Positions 30,711-38,013 of a stretch of DNA of 39,355 bases are shown here, piece by piece. Origin of the DNA: Clostridiales bacterium (GTDB lineage: Bacteria; Bacillota; Clostridia; Oscillospirales; Oscillospiraceae); NCBI GenBank assembly GCA_022786965.1, contig JALFXH010000035.1, positions 1 through 39,355 on the forward strand, in the 5' to 3' direction. The position numbers and the translations under genes were made by a program. The stretch's first letter is position 1. Each line of letters opens with the position of its first letter. The notes below the pieces were generated by a model that ran no database searches, was not told the DNA's origin, and was given only the letters and a program-made list of their open reading frames with translations.

Positions 30711-30735
30711 GCCCGGAAGGGGATTCCTTCCGGGC
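30711..30735 (-). terminator. Hairpin after the TetR gene
   Basis: GCCCGGAAGG pairs perfectly with CCTTCCGGGC around a 5-base loop; the leftward transcript continues CTTTCTCTC. It probably separates the regulator from the ParB-BMP operon. Confidence 0.65.
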
Positions 30736-30741
30736 GGGGTA

Positions 30742-31284
30742 TTAACCGTAGGGATGCAGGGGTTCGGACAGCAGCTTCTGCAGAGACTGGCTGATCTCCT
30801 CCACAGGGCTGTCATAGCCCCGGACGTGCCAGTCCAGCATCATGCCGAACAGGCCGGCGATAAAAAAGATCTGGGTATCCCGATCCCAGCTGAGCAGCCC
30901 CGGGTATACATCCGTCAGGGTGGATGGGTTGTAGGTCAGCACGAACCGCACCACCCGGTCCAGCAGCAGGGCGTTGCACTGGCTTCGTTCCAGGGCGTCC
31001 AGCAGAGGCTTCTGCCCCTTCCAGTAGGAAAAGAACCGGTGCAGCGGCTCCATGTCCGGCTCGTAGGCCTCAATGCCTCCCAGGGTATGGTCGATGAGTG
31101 CGTAGAGCACATCGTTTTTATTCTCAAACAGCCGGTAGTACACCTTCCGGGACAGCCCAGCCTCCCGGCAGATGTCGCTGATGGTGATATCGTCGTAATT
31201 ATTCTGGAGGGCCAGCCCCAGGAAGGCCTGCTCCAGTACCAACTGATTTTTCGCGCTCTTTTCCGTGATACAAAGTTTATACAT
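30742..31284 (-). CDS. TetR-family transcriptional regulator
   Basis: The 180-residue regulator has a TetR-type N-terminal DNA-binding domain (residues about 10-55: DITISDICREAGLSRKVYYR, then LFENKNDVLYALI). Its C-terminal helical domain has no recognised ligand. The ATG at 31284 is preferred because AAAGGAAG lies upstream; a further 20 residues upstream lack a ribosome binding site. It precedes the ParB-BMP/phosphoesterase/DUF2461 operon on the same strand and is divided from it by a hairpin, so regulation of that operon or of itself is plausible. Confidence 0.82.
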   Translation of the reverse strand: MYKLCITEKSAKNQLVLEQAFLGLALQNNYDDITISDICREAGLSRKVYYRLFENKNDVLYALIDHTLGGIEAYEPDMEPLHRFFSYWKGQKPLLDALERSQCNALLLDRVVRFVLTYNPSTLTDVYPGLLSWDRDTQIFFIAGLFGMMLDWHVRGYDSPVEEISQSLQKLLSEPLHPYG

Positions 31285-31408
31285 AACCGCGCACTTCCTT
31301 TCCTCAAACAGAAAACGGATGGACTGCATCTGAACAGAAACCATCTCATACCCGATACAGGGGCACTAGGCCGGTACTAAGCGGTTATGAATATGATAAC
31401 ACGATAAG

Positions 31409-31435
31409 ATTATACCATATAAAGAATTTTGTCAA
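31409..31435 (-). promoter_or_regulatory. Promoter of the TetR gene
   Basis: On the minus strand TTGACA and an extended -10 (TGGTATAAT) are 15 bases apart; the short spacing is offset by the perfect extended -10. The leader is about 120 bases. Confidence 0.6.
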
Positions 31436-31653
31436 TTGATTTTCAAATAAAATCGAAAAGTTGTGAGAAATTCATAGAAATTCATTATATTTTGTAGATA
31501 AATAAGCGAGAAGTTGGATGGGACAGGGACAACATGGGTCATTTTGCCTTCGAAAATTCCACAAAAAAGGAACAATCTGTCCCTATATATCCATCCTGGG
31601 CAGACAGGTGCGACCTTCGTCCATAAAAAAGCGCGAACTGTGTGTCCATCCTA
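31436..31653. other. AT-rich gap with an imperfect inverted repeat
   Basis: No gene is visible between the TetR and BlaI promoters. At 31516-31596 GGATGGGACAGGGACA is mirrored imperfectly by TGTCCCTATATATCCATCC, perhaps a decayed insertion-sequence remnant. The rest is AT-rich without recognisable features. Confidence 0.4.
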
Positions 31654-31706
31654 TTGACGCAGAAGGTCTAATGTGTTAGAATGATTTTGTACTAATACAT
31701 TAGACC
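31654..31706 (+). promoter_or_regulatory. blaI promoter with two BlaI-type operators
   Basis: TTGACG, a 17-base spacer and TAGAAT form the promoter. CTAATGTGTTAG (31668-31679) overlaps the -10 box and CTAATACATTAG (31692-31703) covers the start site; the outer arms GGTCTAAT/ATTAGACC make the whole block a large inverted repeat. This matches autoregulation by BlaI/MecI proteins. Confidence 0.8.
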
Positions 31707-31719
31707 AAGGAGGCGTACC

Positions 31720-32070
31720 ATGCCGACACCGAAAATTTTTGAGAGTGAGTACCGATTCTGTTTGATCCTCTGGGAAAACGAGCCTATCAAAAGCACAGAA
31801 CTCGCGAAGCTCTGTAAAGAGAAGCTGGACTGGTCCAAGACGACTACCTATACCGTTATCAAACGGCTCTGTGAAAGAGGCGTCATCAAGAATGAGAACA
31901 CAATCGTGACCTCCATCGTTTCCAAGGAGGAAGCACAGCTCAGTGAACTGGACGAAATGGTGGATAAGAAATTCGAGGGATCTCTGCCGGCATTTATTGC
32001 TGCCTTTGGACGTCGTCAGTCTCTGAGTGATGCTGAGATCGAAGAAATCCGTCGGATCATTGAGCGGTAA
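31720..32070 (+). CDS. BlaI/MecI-family repressor
   Basis: The 116-residue winged-helix repressor has the BlaI pattern: FESEYRFCLILWENEPIKST, LDWSKTTTYTVIKRLCERG for the recognition region, then a dimerisation helix region ending in IEEIRRIIER. Family members repress their own operon until a BlaR1-type membrane protease inactivates them. The paired BlaR1-like gene follows after 12 bases, and matching operators lie upstream. No beta-lactamase is present here, so the regulated target may simply be this pair or genes elsewhere. Confidence 0.88.
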   Translation: MPTPKIFESEYRFCLILWENEPIKSTELAKLCKEKLDWSKTTTYTVIKRLCERGVIKNENTIVTSIVSKEEAQLSELDEMVDKKFEGSLPAFIAAFGRRQSLSDAEIEEIRRIIER

Positions 32071-32082
32071 GGGGGTTGCGCT

Positions 32083-35000
32083 GTGGAAGCTTTATTCTTA
32101 AACCTTGTGGATATGAGTATGACTGCCAGCTGGCTTGTTCTTGTCATCCTGGCTGTCAGATTCCTTTTTCGCAGGATTCCCAAATGGATTTCCTGTCTTC
32201 TGTGGGCGCTTGTGGCGCTCAGATTGCTTTGCCCGTTTTCCATAGAAAGTGCATTCAGCCTGGTTCCGGATACCAAATTTGAAACGACAACAATTTCAGA
32301 AGTCCAGAGCAGAGGAGAAATCATCGATTCTTCGGGAAACGTTGTTCTGGAGAAAGGCCCGGTTCCGCAGGGCAAAGGACAGATCCTTGATTCCGGCGGG
32401 AATGTCGTGCTGGAACGGCCAATGGAATCGACGCCTGGCACGACACAGACATGGGTTTCCATTCTTTCCGGAATCTGGCTCGTGGGCCTTGGAATGATGC
32501 TCGTGTACGTTTTGATAAGCTATTTGCTTTTGAAACAAACGGTAGCAACTTCTATTCCGATCGGAAACGGCATCAAGCGGAGCGAGTTTGTGGATACGCC
32601 ATTTGTGCTGGGCCTGATTCACCCTGTGATCTATCTGCCTACCCGCATGGACGCGGAAGACGTTCCCTATGTCATTGCCCACGAGCGGGCCCATATCCGC
32701 AGACATGACCATTGGTGGAAGCCCTTGGGATACCTGTTGCTCAGCATCTACTGGTTCAATCCGGTGCTGTGGATCGCTTACATCCTGCTTTGCCGGGACA
32801 TCGAGGCTGCCTGCGATGAAAAAGTGATTCGGGATATGCCGATTGACGGCCGCCGGGCTTACTCCACGGCACTTCTGAATTGCAGCGTCCAGCGAAGCAG
32901 AATTGCCGCCTGCCCGCTGGCCTTTGGAGAAGTTGGAGTCAAAGAGCGGATCAAAGGTGTAATGAACTACAAAAAGCCCGCCTTCTGGGTCATCGTCACC
33001 GCACTGGTCATGGGATGCGTCATTGCCCTGTGCTTCCTGACAAGTCCGAAAAGAGAAATTGAATTCAAGGCAGCAGAAACAACACCCCAAGGTTTGCTTC
33101 TGGAATGCAAACCGAAATCCGCGGTTTCTGATTTGAAAATTCAAAATTGCCAACTGGAATATGGGGACGGCCAAGGGAAAACAGTGGAAATGCTGGGACA
33201 GCCGAAGGGGGAGACTGGCATTTCTTTGACTGCCGCTGAAAAGGGCTGGCAGGTGGATTGGTCAGAGAATTTCGGGATTCTGCTGCCGGGTAACTATCGG
33301 ATGGTGCTGACTTACACCGACAAAGAAGCCAGCGAAAACCGGGAAGATACTTTGGAATTTTCGGTAGAAACCAGCGGTGTCTATATGTGGCGCAATACGG
33401 ATGATGAATCTGCGGAAATGCCCCGGGAGAATGAAACCAGCATTCGTGTCCCCGGAAAGGCAGAAATCTTCCTGGAGTACGGCATCGGCGAGGATGGGGA
33501 ATGGGGGCTACGGAACGCGCGTACCGGAGAAACCCTGTTTTCCGGAGATGTGCGCAGTGTGGCCTTTGCCGACCTGAATGGAGACAAAATATGCGAGGTG
33601 TACGCGGTTGTCAATGAAAGTGAACACCGTTGGGTGCAGGGCTATGATCCGGCAGCCGGACAGAAGCTGAGCCTGCCTGAGGATGACGCTTTTTTCAATA
33701 CGCTTGTGGCGCAAAAGGATCATCTGTTCTTAGTAAAACGGACGCTTCCTGAGAATGCGTCTTATGGTGTCGTGTCCTGCTGGCAGGTATCCCTGACGTC
33801 AAATGGAATGGAAGCGCTGCCTCTGGAAGAAGCGTATCTGCCGCTGACCCGTCAGATTACCGGGATTGGGACCTGTGGCAGAAGGCTCACAACCCTGAAT
33901 GCCCAGCAGATTCCCGTCATGAAGTCCCTTCTGAATGATTTGGAAGGCCATGTGGTCAAGGCTTCCGCGGAGGAATTTGCCCAAGCGCAGGCGAATTACA
34001 TGAACAGCATTCCCATCAAGGTGTCCTACGCCCTTGGATATCGGGTTGTGAATGTGCTGGAGGATGGCTCAATGATCTGGGAGGACGGCAGCGAGGAAGG
34101 GTATATCCCCTCCAATCCGGAACCGCTGCGGAGCTTTTTAGCCCAGCTTACAGACTGCGTACTGGATCGAGAAACCAGCGGTACTCCCTTTGCTTCGGAG
34201 GATGCGCCTTGGAAGTGGACCTCCCAAATTACGCCGCTTGCGATTCGCTCCGCAAAAGCCTACGCGATCCTGGAATACGAGCAAACGGAAACCGGTACCC
34301 ATTCCTCCAGCACCAACGGGGCAATTTCTCAGGAGACGCTACGGAAGCTGCTGACGATTCTAAACGGGATTCCGAAAGAGGCGATTACGCCGGGAGGGAA
34401 TGTTCAGGGATGTAATTTCCGGGATATCGCCCAGGATTTTAGGGGAACCGGCTGCAGTATCCAGCTGTTGGATGGAACGAATGATCTGGCTGCCGTTATC
34501 CGATGGACAGGCGATCAGACGGAAATGCTCCTTACCTCCCAAACGCAGCAGTACGACGACCGGTTCGCGGAATATCTGCAAAATGCCCGTCTGTGGGTGA
34601 TTCAGGATGAAAAGCTGGCAGAGTTTCTGCAAAGCTTCTGGGAGGAACCTCCGGTGATTTTCTACACCGTTGGCGGCGAATACAACTGGCAGACCCCCGT
34701 GGATTTCCAATATGGCGATTTTTCTATGAAGCTGAATCTCATTGACAGCTGGATTTATGAGCAGGTTCCCTATACGGTGGAGGGACATACCGGTATTCGC
34801 TGCCGCCCTCGGGATGTGGATTCCGGCTGGATCTATTTCAGCTACTGGCCCACAGGCTTCGCGCCAGAGGAAGAACCGGATCGACTGATCATAGAGGGAA
34901 GCTCGCAGCTGGGTCCCTTCTACACAAGCTATCCTTCCTCAGCGGGTACGCCGGATAACTTCAGCACCCGAGGCGTCATCTGGTCTTACCAGCGGACACC

Positions 35001-35112
35001 GCTGCGGCAGGGGGATTATGCTGTTATCAACGAGGGAGCGGATTCCTGGTTCCTGACCTATCAGGATCAAATCAACGACACCATGCTCCTGGCGGATATT
35101 CAGGATTCATAA
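32083..35112 (+). CDS. BlaR1-like M56 metalloprotease with a very large C-terminal sensor region
   Basis: This 1009-residue membrane protein has the N-terminal BlaR1/MecR1 peptidase region: several membrane segments, FVLGLIHPVIYLP, the zinc motif HERAH (HExxH) followed by RRHDHWW, and EAACDEKVI supplying a further ligand. After the last membrane segment (VIVTALVMGCVIALCFL, about residue 305-321) about 690 residues lie outside the cell. I see no SxxK/KTG penicillin-binding motifs, so this is not a classical beta-lactam sensor. A segment VAFADLNGDKICEVYAVV resembles an FG-GAP-like repeat. It starts at GTG with a weak AAGGGGG. The signal is unknown. Confidence 0.82.
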   Translation: MEALFLNLVDMSMTASWLVLVILAVRFLFRRIPKWISCLLWALVALRLLCPFSIESAFSLVPDTKFETTTISEVQSRGEIIDSSGNVVLEKGPVPQGKGQILDSGGNVVLERPMESTPGTTQTWVSILSGIWLVGLGMMLVYVLISYLLLKQTVATSIPIGNGIKRSEFVDTPFVLGLIHPVIYLPTRMDAEDVPYVIAHERAHIRRHDHWWKPLGYLLLSIYWFNPVLWIAYILLCRDIEAACDEKVIRDMPIDGRRAYSTALLNCSVQRSRIAACPLAFGEVGVKERIKGVMNYKKPAFWVIVTALVMGCVIALCFLTSPKREIEFKAAETTPQGLLLECKPKSAVSDLKIQNCQLEYGDGQGKTVEMLGQPKGETGISLTAAEKGWQVDWSENFGILLPGNYRMVLTYTDKEASENREDTLEFSVETSGVYMWRNTDDESAEMPRENETSIRVPGKAEIFLEYGIGEDGEWGLRNARTGETLFSGDVRSVAFADLNGDKICEVYAVVNESEHRWVQGYDPAAGQKLSLPEDDAFFNTLVAQKDHLFLVKRTLPENASYGVVSCWQVSLTSNGMEALPLEEAYLPLTRQITGIGTCGRRLTTLNAQQIPVMKSLLNDLEGHVVKASAEEFAQAQANYMNSIPIKVSYALGYRVVNVLEDGSMIWEDGSEEGYIPSNPEPLRSFLAQLTDCVLDRETSGTPFASEDAPWKWTSQITPLAIRSAKAYAILEYEQTETGTHSSSTNGAISQETLRKLLTILNGIPKEAITPGGNVQGCNFRDIAQDFRGTGCSIQLLDGTNDLAAVIRWTGDQTEMLLTSQTQQYDDRFAEYLQNARLWVIQDEKLAEFLQSFWEEPPVIFYTVGGEYNWQTPVDFQYGDFSMKLNLIDSWIYEQVPYTVEGHTGIRCRPRDVDSGWIYFSYWPTGFAPEEEPDRLIIEGSSQLGPFYTSYPSSAGTPDNFSTRGVIWSYQRTPLRQGDYAVINEGADSWFLTYQDQINDTMLLADIQDS

Positions 35113-35123
35113 CATACCGAAAT

Positions 35124-35156
35124 TGCCGGTGTATCGCGTATTACGATACACCGGCA
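35124..35156 (+). terminator. Terminator after the BlaR1-like gene
   Basis: A perfect 13-bp stem TGCCGGTGTATCG/CGATACACCGGCA with a 7-base loop, followed by TTCTATT, lies 11 bases after the stop. Confidence 0.75.
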
Positions 35157-35179
35157 TTCTATTGGTTAACCAAGCGAAA

Positions 35180-35201
35180 GGGAGCGGAAAAAACCGCTCC
35201 C
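35180..35201 (-). terminator. Terminator after the desulforedoxin-like gene
   Basis: GGGAGCGG/CCGCTCCC with a six-base loop; the leftward transcript ends with TTTCGCTT. It closes the PerR-rubrerythrin-rubredoxin unit. Confidence 0.65.
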
Positions 35202-35216
35202 TCAGTGGATATTCGA

Positions 35217-35546
35217 TTAGTCCAGAATCTCCATCAGTCTGCCGCAGCAGAAGGGGATGGGCTCGCCAGCCTTGACGTGCAGAGTCTTGTTGCAGGTGAC
35301 GCAGTACACATCGGTGTCATAGGGAGCGCGAATCACGGGCACTTCCTTGGCTTCCTGCTCGGTCAGACCATCAATATGGAACACGGCGGTCTTGTTCTCG
35401 CGGGGGACATACACGCCGATGGGGGACAGCGCCTTGCTGCCGCCAACGCAGTTGCCCATCTTCACCCACAGGGCTTCCAGCTCGGCAGCCTCGGCGGCGT
35501 GCTCGGGAGTGAACTCCACAACATCCTTGTTAATCCGAATCTTCAT
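35217..35546 (-). CDS. Protein with a C-terminal desulforedoxin-like iron site
   Basis: The 109-residue protein ends in VYCVTCNKTLHVKAGEPIP then FCCGRLM, the CxxC...CCGxxM pattern of desulforedoxin, which binds one iron with four cysteines. The first 75 residues are not recognised; they lack the HExxH-like ligands of superoxide reductase, so it is not a full desulfoferrodoxin. The start lies 3 bases after the rubredoxin stop with GGAGGAG inside that gene, so the two are translated together. The context of rubredoxin, reverse rubrerythrin and PerR suggests electron transfer or oxidative-stress defence. Confidence 0.65.
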   Translation of the reverse strand: MKIRINKDVVEFTPEHAAEAAELEALWVKMGNCVGGSKALSPIGVYVPRENKTAVFHIDGLTEQEAKEVPVIRAPYDTDVYCVTCNKTLHVKAGEPIPFCCGRLMEILD

Positions 35547-35549
35547 GGC

Positions 35550-35684
35550 TTACTCCTCCGGGCTGAACTCGTCCTTGCCCACGCCGCACAGCTCGCAGGC
35601 GAAATCCTCGGGCAGATCTTCCCACTTCACGCCAGCCTCGTCCTCATCATAGACCCAGCCGCAGACATTGCAAACGTACTTCAT
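35550..35684 (-). CDS. Very short rubredoxin
   Basis: This 44-residue protein starts [18 protein letters not shown] and continues with [20 protein letters not shown]. The two CxxCG knuckles that bind iron are intact. It lacks about 8 residues of the loop present in ordinary 52-54-residue rubredoxins (the GDPxxGIxPGT region). AGGAG lies 9 bases before the ATG. It probably passes electrons to the reverse rubrerythrin encoded upstream, or to the desulforedoxin-like protein downstream, to reduce peroxide or oxygen. Confidence 0.85.
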   Translation of the reverse strand: MKYVCNVCGWVYDEDEAGVKWEDLPEDFACELCGVGKDEFSPEE

Positions 35685-35731
35685 AGCAATTGACTCCTTT
35701 TCTGAAAACTATGTAATTCTGCTTCGCAGAC

Positions 35732-35751
35732 GGCGGGGGCAAGCCCCCGCC
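35732..35751. repeat. Short GGCGGGGGC hairpin ending in CCCTACA
   Basis: GGCGGGGGC-AA-GCCCCCGCC followed by CTACA resembles one end of the CGTAGGGCGG repeats. It lies about 50 bases upstream of the rubredoxin start and may be a solo remnant or an RNA hairpin between rubrerythrin and rubredoxin. Confidence 0.55.
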
Positions 35752-35763
35752 CTACAGTTCACG

Positions 35764-35956
35764 GTATCAAACCGGGTGACCCCCAATGGTGTTCGTTCAC
35801 AGACCATCCGAAGTCACGCCGTTGCCAGCGGCAGCTTGCCGCTGACGCCACTACCGCGGCAGGTAAATGGCAATGTATCGAATCGGGTGACCCCCAATGG
35901 TGTTGGACTACAGGCCATCCGAAGTCACGCCATTGCCAGCGGCGGCTCGCCGCTTA
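35764..35956. repeat. Tandem repeat of a 111-bp unit
   Basis: GTATCRAAYCGGGTGACCC followed by CCAATGGTGTT, CCATCCGAAGTCACGCC and an AGCGGC/GCCGCT hairpin occurs at 35764 and again exactly 111 bases later. The second copy runs to the rubrerythrin stop codon. The hairpins may serve as terminators or processing sites. Confidence 0.75.
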
Positions 35957-36544
35957 CTTGAAGTAGCGCTCCAGCAGGCCCTTCAGAGCCTTGCCGTGAC
36001 GGGCCTCGTCGCGAGCCATCTCGTGGACGGTGTCGTGGATGGCATCCAGGCCGTTCTTCTTGGCGCACTTAGCCAGGTCGAACTTGCCGGCGGTGGCGCC
36101 GAACTCGCAGTCAACACGCCATGCCAAGTTGTCCTTGGTGGTGGCCTTCATGTTGGGCTCCAGGTCCTCGCCCAGCAGCTCCGCGAACTTGGCGGCGTGC
36201 TCAGCCTCTTCGTAGGCAGCCTTCTCCCAGTACAGGCCGATCTCGGGGTAGCCCTCGCGGTGGGCGATACGGGCCATGCACAGGTACATACCGACCTCGC
36301 TGCACTCGCCGTTGAAGTTGGCCATCAGCTGCTCGAAGATGAACTTCTTGTCCTCGTCGGAGATGTCGGGGTTGTTCTTCACGGTCTTGGCGTAGATGCC
36401 GTACTCATGCTCGGCAGCCAGCTTGCCCTCTTCCATGACCTTGAACTTGGAGCCGTCGACCTTGCAGACGGGGCACTTGAAGCCTTCGGGGATGGACTCG
36501 CCTTCGTAGACGTAACCGCAGACGGGGCAGACAAACTTCTTCAT
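35954..36544 (-). CDS. Reverse rubrerythrin
   Basis: The 196-residue protein has a rubredoxin domain at the N-terminus (Cys6, Cys9, Cys24, Cys27: [18 protein letters not shown]) followed by a ferritin-like diiron domain ([37 protein letters not shown]). This order, opposite to ordinary rubrerythrin, defines the reverse rubrerythrins of Clostridia, which reduce hydrogen peroxide and oxygen with NADH-derived electrons. GGAGG is 8 bases before the ATG at 36544. It follows the PerR gene by 34 bases, so it is probably induced when PerR loses its grip under peroxide. Confidence 0.9.
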   Translation of the reverse strand: MKKFVCPVCGYVYEGESIPEGFKCPVCKVDGSKFKVMEEGKLAAEHEYGIYAKTVKNNPDISDEDKKFIFEQLMANFNGECSEVGMYLCMARIAHREGYPEIGLYWEKAAYEEAEHAAKFAELLGEDLEPNMKATTKDNLAWRVDCEFGATAGKFDLAKCAKKNGLDAIHDTVHEMARDEARHGKALKGLLERYFK

Positions 36545-36578
36545 AATAAATTCCTCCAATTTAATAATTTTTTGGGTT

Positions 36579-36968
36579 TTACTTACTTGCGCATTTTTCG
36601 CACAGACCGGTGAAGGTCAGGCGGCAGCCCTGAATCTGGCAGCCGGAAATTTCTTCCGCTTCCGCGCTCAGGTCTTCGGGAATCTCCATCTGCGGCAGAT
36701 CCATAACCGCGTCACAGCCGCTGCAGATGAAGTGCACATGGGGATGGGTCATGGCGTCGAACCGCTCGACACCGTGGACGGTGGCAACGCTGCTCACCAG
36801 CCCCTGGCTCTTGAACCGGGCCAGATTGCGGTATACCGTGGCCAGAGAGATGTCCGGATGCTCCTTTTGCAGCATCTCGTACACCATTTCCGCCGACGGA
36901 TGGCTGGTGGTCCCTTGCAGGCAGGCGAGGATGGCGTTGCGCTTGCGGAACTGCTTCGCAGCTTCCAT
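36579..36968 (-). CDS. perR: Fur-family regulator, PerR type
   Basis: The 129-residue Fur-family repressor has the winged helix ([30 protein letters not shown]) and the metal-site segment [12 protein letters not shown]. Two CxxC pairs, CSGC and CEKC, form the structural zinc site. The Asp in RFD followed by HPHVH matches the peroxide-sensing site of PerR rather than Fur. The ATG at 36968 has AGGAGG 5 bases away. It heads the unit with reverse rubrerythrin, and two matching boxes flank its promoter, indicating autoregulation. Confidence 0.8.
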   Translation of the reverse strand: MEAAKQFRKRNAILACLQGTTSHPSAEMVYEMLQKEHPDISLATVYRNLARFKSQGLVSSVATVHGVERFDAMTHPHVHFICSGCDAVMDLPQMEIPEDLSAEAEEISGCQIQGCRLTFTGLCEKCASK

Positions 36969-36985
36969 AGACACCTCCTGGCAGT

Positions 36986-37008
36986 ATTTGTGAATGATTC
37001 TCATTTAC
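36986..37008 (-). promoter_or_regulatory. Fur/PerR box, downstream copy
   Basis: On the minus strand this reads GTAAATGAGAATCATTCACA plus AAT and matches the upstream copy at 37047-37069 at 20 of 23 positions, in inverted orientation. Confidence 0.7.
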
Positions 37009-37014
37009 AGCTTG

Positions 37015-37043
37015 AGTATACCACATGCCTAAACCATTGTCAA
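37015..37043 (-). promoter_or_regulatory. perR promoter
   Basis: On the minus strand a perfect TTGACA, a 17-base spacer and TATACT lie between the two Fur/PerR boxes. Confidence 0.85.
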
Positions 37044-37046
37044 GAA

Positions 37047-37069
37047 GTAAATGAGAATGATTTGCAAAT
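37047..37069 (+). promoter_or_regulatory. Fur/PerR box, upstream copy
   Basis: GTAAATGAGAATGATTTGCA plus AAT lies just upstream of the -35 box and mirrors the copy at 36986-37008, so a repressor could bracket the promoter. Confidence 0.65.
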
Positions 37070-37090
37070 AAATTTTGAACAACATACCCC

Positions 37091-37201
37091 CGTAGGGAGC
37101 GGCGTCACCGACGCCCCGACAGCACTGCGTTCCAGTTCGCCTTGGGTTTCGCGAGTTATGGAACCCCTCACCGCCGGGATGTCCAGAGGCCATCCCCTAC
37201 G
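37091..37201. repeat. CGTAGGG inverted-repeat element
   Basis: CGTAGGGAGCGGCGTCACCG at the left and GGCCATCCCCTACG at the right are related ends. It is less symmetrical than the dap-locus copies and shares GGCGTC/GACGCC blocks with the element at 38407-38487. Confidence 0.6.
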
Positions 37202-37208
37202 GAAGCGC

Positions 37209-37403
37209 TTACACCGCCGCTTCCTTAATGACGGCCACGCCGTCCACCAGGTTCGCCATTTCCAGGGTTCCTTCCACGGCCATCTGGCGCTCCATCAGAT
37301 CGGTGAGAATCACCACGCCGTCCTTGCACTCAATGCGCATGACGTTCCTCATCATCACCATTTCCGGCGCTAAGGTGTTCTTGTATACGGTAGACAGACA
37401 CAT
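37209..37403 (-). CDS. CooT-family small metal-binding protein
   Basis: The 64-residue protein begins MCLSTVYKN and contains VMRIECKDGVVILTDLMERQ and VEGTLEMANLVDGVAVI, the layout of the CooT-like family. The N-terminal Met-Cys of CooT binds nickel, and the family is linked to nickel delivery in carbon monoxide dehydrogenase systems. Cys2 is present here. AAGGAG lies 8 bases before the ATG, and it follows the His-rich protein gene by 12 bases. No carbon monoxide dehydrogenase is in the window. Confidence 0.72.
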   Translation of the reverse strand: MCLSTVYKNTLAPEMVMMRNVMRIECKDGVVILTDLMERQMAVEGTLEMANLVDGVAVIKEAAV

Positions 37404-37415
37404 AGTATTCGCTCC

Positions 37416-37862
37416 TTATTCGTGCTCCATGCTGGCAAGAACCACGCTCAGCCGCATATTGCCCTTCTCGAAGTCGGACACAGCGGCCATGACCTGCTCG
37501 TAAGCGGTGTGATCGCCGGTTTGGTCCAGCTTAGCAGCCAGATCGGCCAGCTCCTTGGCATGGGCGGCGTTGTGGCCAACCATGTACTTCATCAGGGCCA
37601 TCAGCTCCTCCTTGGGGGTGTGCTCGCACTGGCTCTGGCAGCTGCCGCACTCTCCGGCGCAGCCATGGCTGTGGGTATGCTCCGCGCCGCTTTCGTGGAT
37701 GTGGTCATGGGTATGGGGGTGCTCATGGTCGTGGGTATGGGTGTGGGTATGCTCATGGGAGTGAGTCACGCCGTCGTGGGTGTGCTCGTGGGTATGGGCG
37801 TGCTCGTGAGCGTGCTCATGATGCTCATGAGGCAGGCCGGTATGATCGTGATCAATATGCAT
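37416..37862 (-). CDS. His-rich metal-storage/chaperone-like protein
   Basis: The 148-residue protein has about 70 residues packed with His-x-His and His-Glu-His repeats (HEHAHEHAHTHEHTHDG), then CAGECGSCQSQC with further possible ligands. The C-terminal helical region of about 60 residues (MALMKYMVGHNAAHAKELAD) is not recognised. Soluble; no signal peptide. AGGAGG is 7 bases before the ATG at 37862. It is co-transcribed with the CooT-like gene and faces a CsoR-type repressor across shared control sequence, so it probably buffers nickel, zinc or copper. Confidence 0.72.
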   Translation of the reverse strand: MHIDHDHTGLPHEHHEHAHEHAHTHEHTHDGVTHSHEHTHTHTHDHEHPHTHDHIHESGAEHTHSHGCAGECGSCQSQCEHTPKEELMALMKYMVGHNAAHAKELADLAAKLDQTGDHTAYEQVMAAVSDFEKGNMRLSVVLASMEHE

Positions 37863-37889
37863 TGGAAAGTCCTCCTTTTGGTTTTCTAT

Positions 37890-37918
37890 ATTATAGTACC
37901 AAATTATGCCCATGTCAA
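37890..37918 (-). promoter_or_regulatory. Promoter of the His-rich/CooT operon
   Basis: On the minus strand TTGACA, a 17-base spacer and TATAAT, both perfect boxes, lie about 30 bases before the ATG. Confidence 0.85.
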
Positions 37919-37941
37919 AACATTTATTTTCGTCAAAATAT

Positions 37942-37954
37942 CCCCCTTGGGGGG
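37942..37954. promoter_or_regulatory. Candidate CsoR-type operator (C5-TT-G6)
   Basis: CCCCCTTGGGGGG lies between the divergent promoters and touches the -35 box of the csoR-like gene. G/C tracts in inverted array are typical binding sites of CsoR/RcnR-family repressors. Confidence 0.65.
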
Positions 37955-37983
37955 TTGCGTGAGATTCGCTGACGTAGTATAAT
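37955..37983 (+). promoter_or_regulatory. Promoter of the CsoR-type gene
   Basis: TTGCGT, a 17-base spacer and TATAAT lead to a start near 37990, about 24 bases before the ATG. Confidence 0.75.
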
Positions 37984-38013
37984 ACACTTTACTACGATAA
38001 AGGAGGGCGGCGT

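Noticed and set aside
32083-35112. Classical beta-lactam-sensing BlaR1/MecR1
   Set aside because: No SxxK, SxN or KTG motifs are seen in the outside region and no beta-lactamase or PBP2a gene is nearby.
35217-35546. Superoxide reductase (desulfoferrodoxin)
   Set aside because: The desulforedoxin-like end is present, but the His ligands of the superoxide reductase iron site are not.
35764-35956. CRISPR array
   Set aside because: There are only two long copies with a 111-base period, not short identical repeats with unique spacers.
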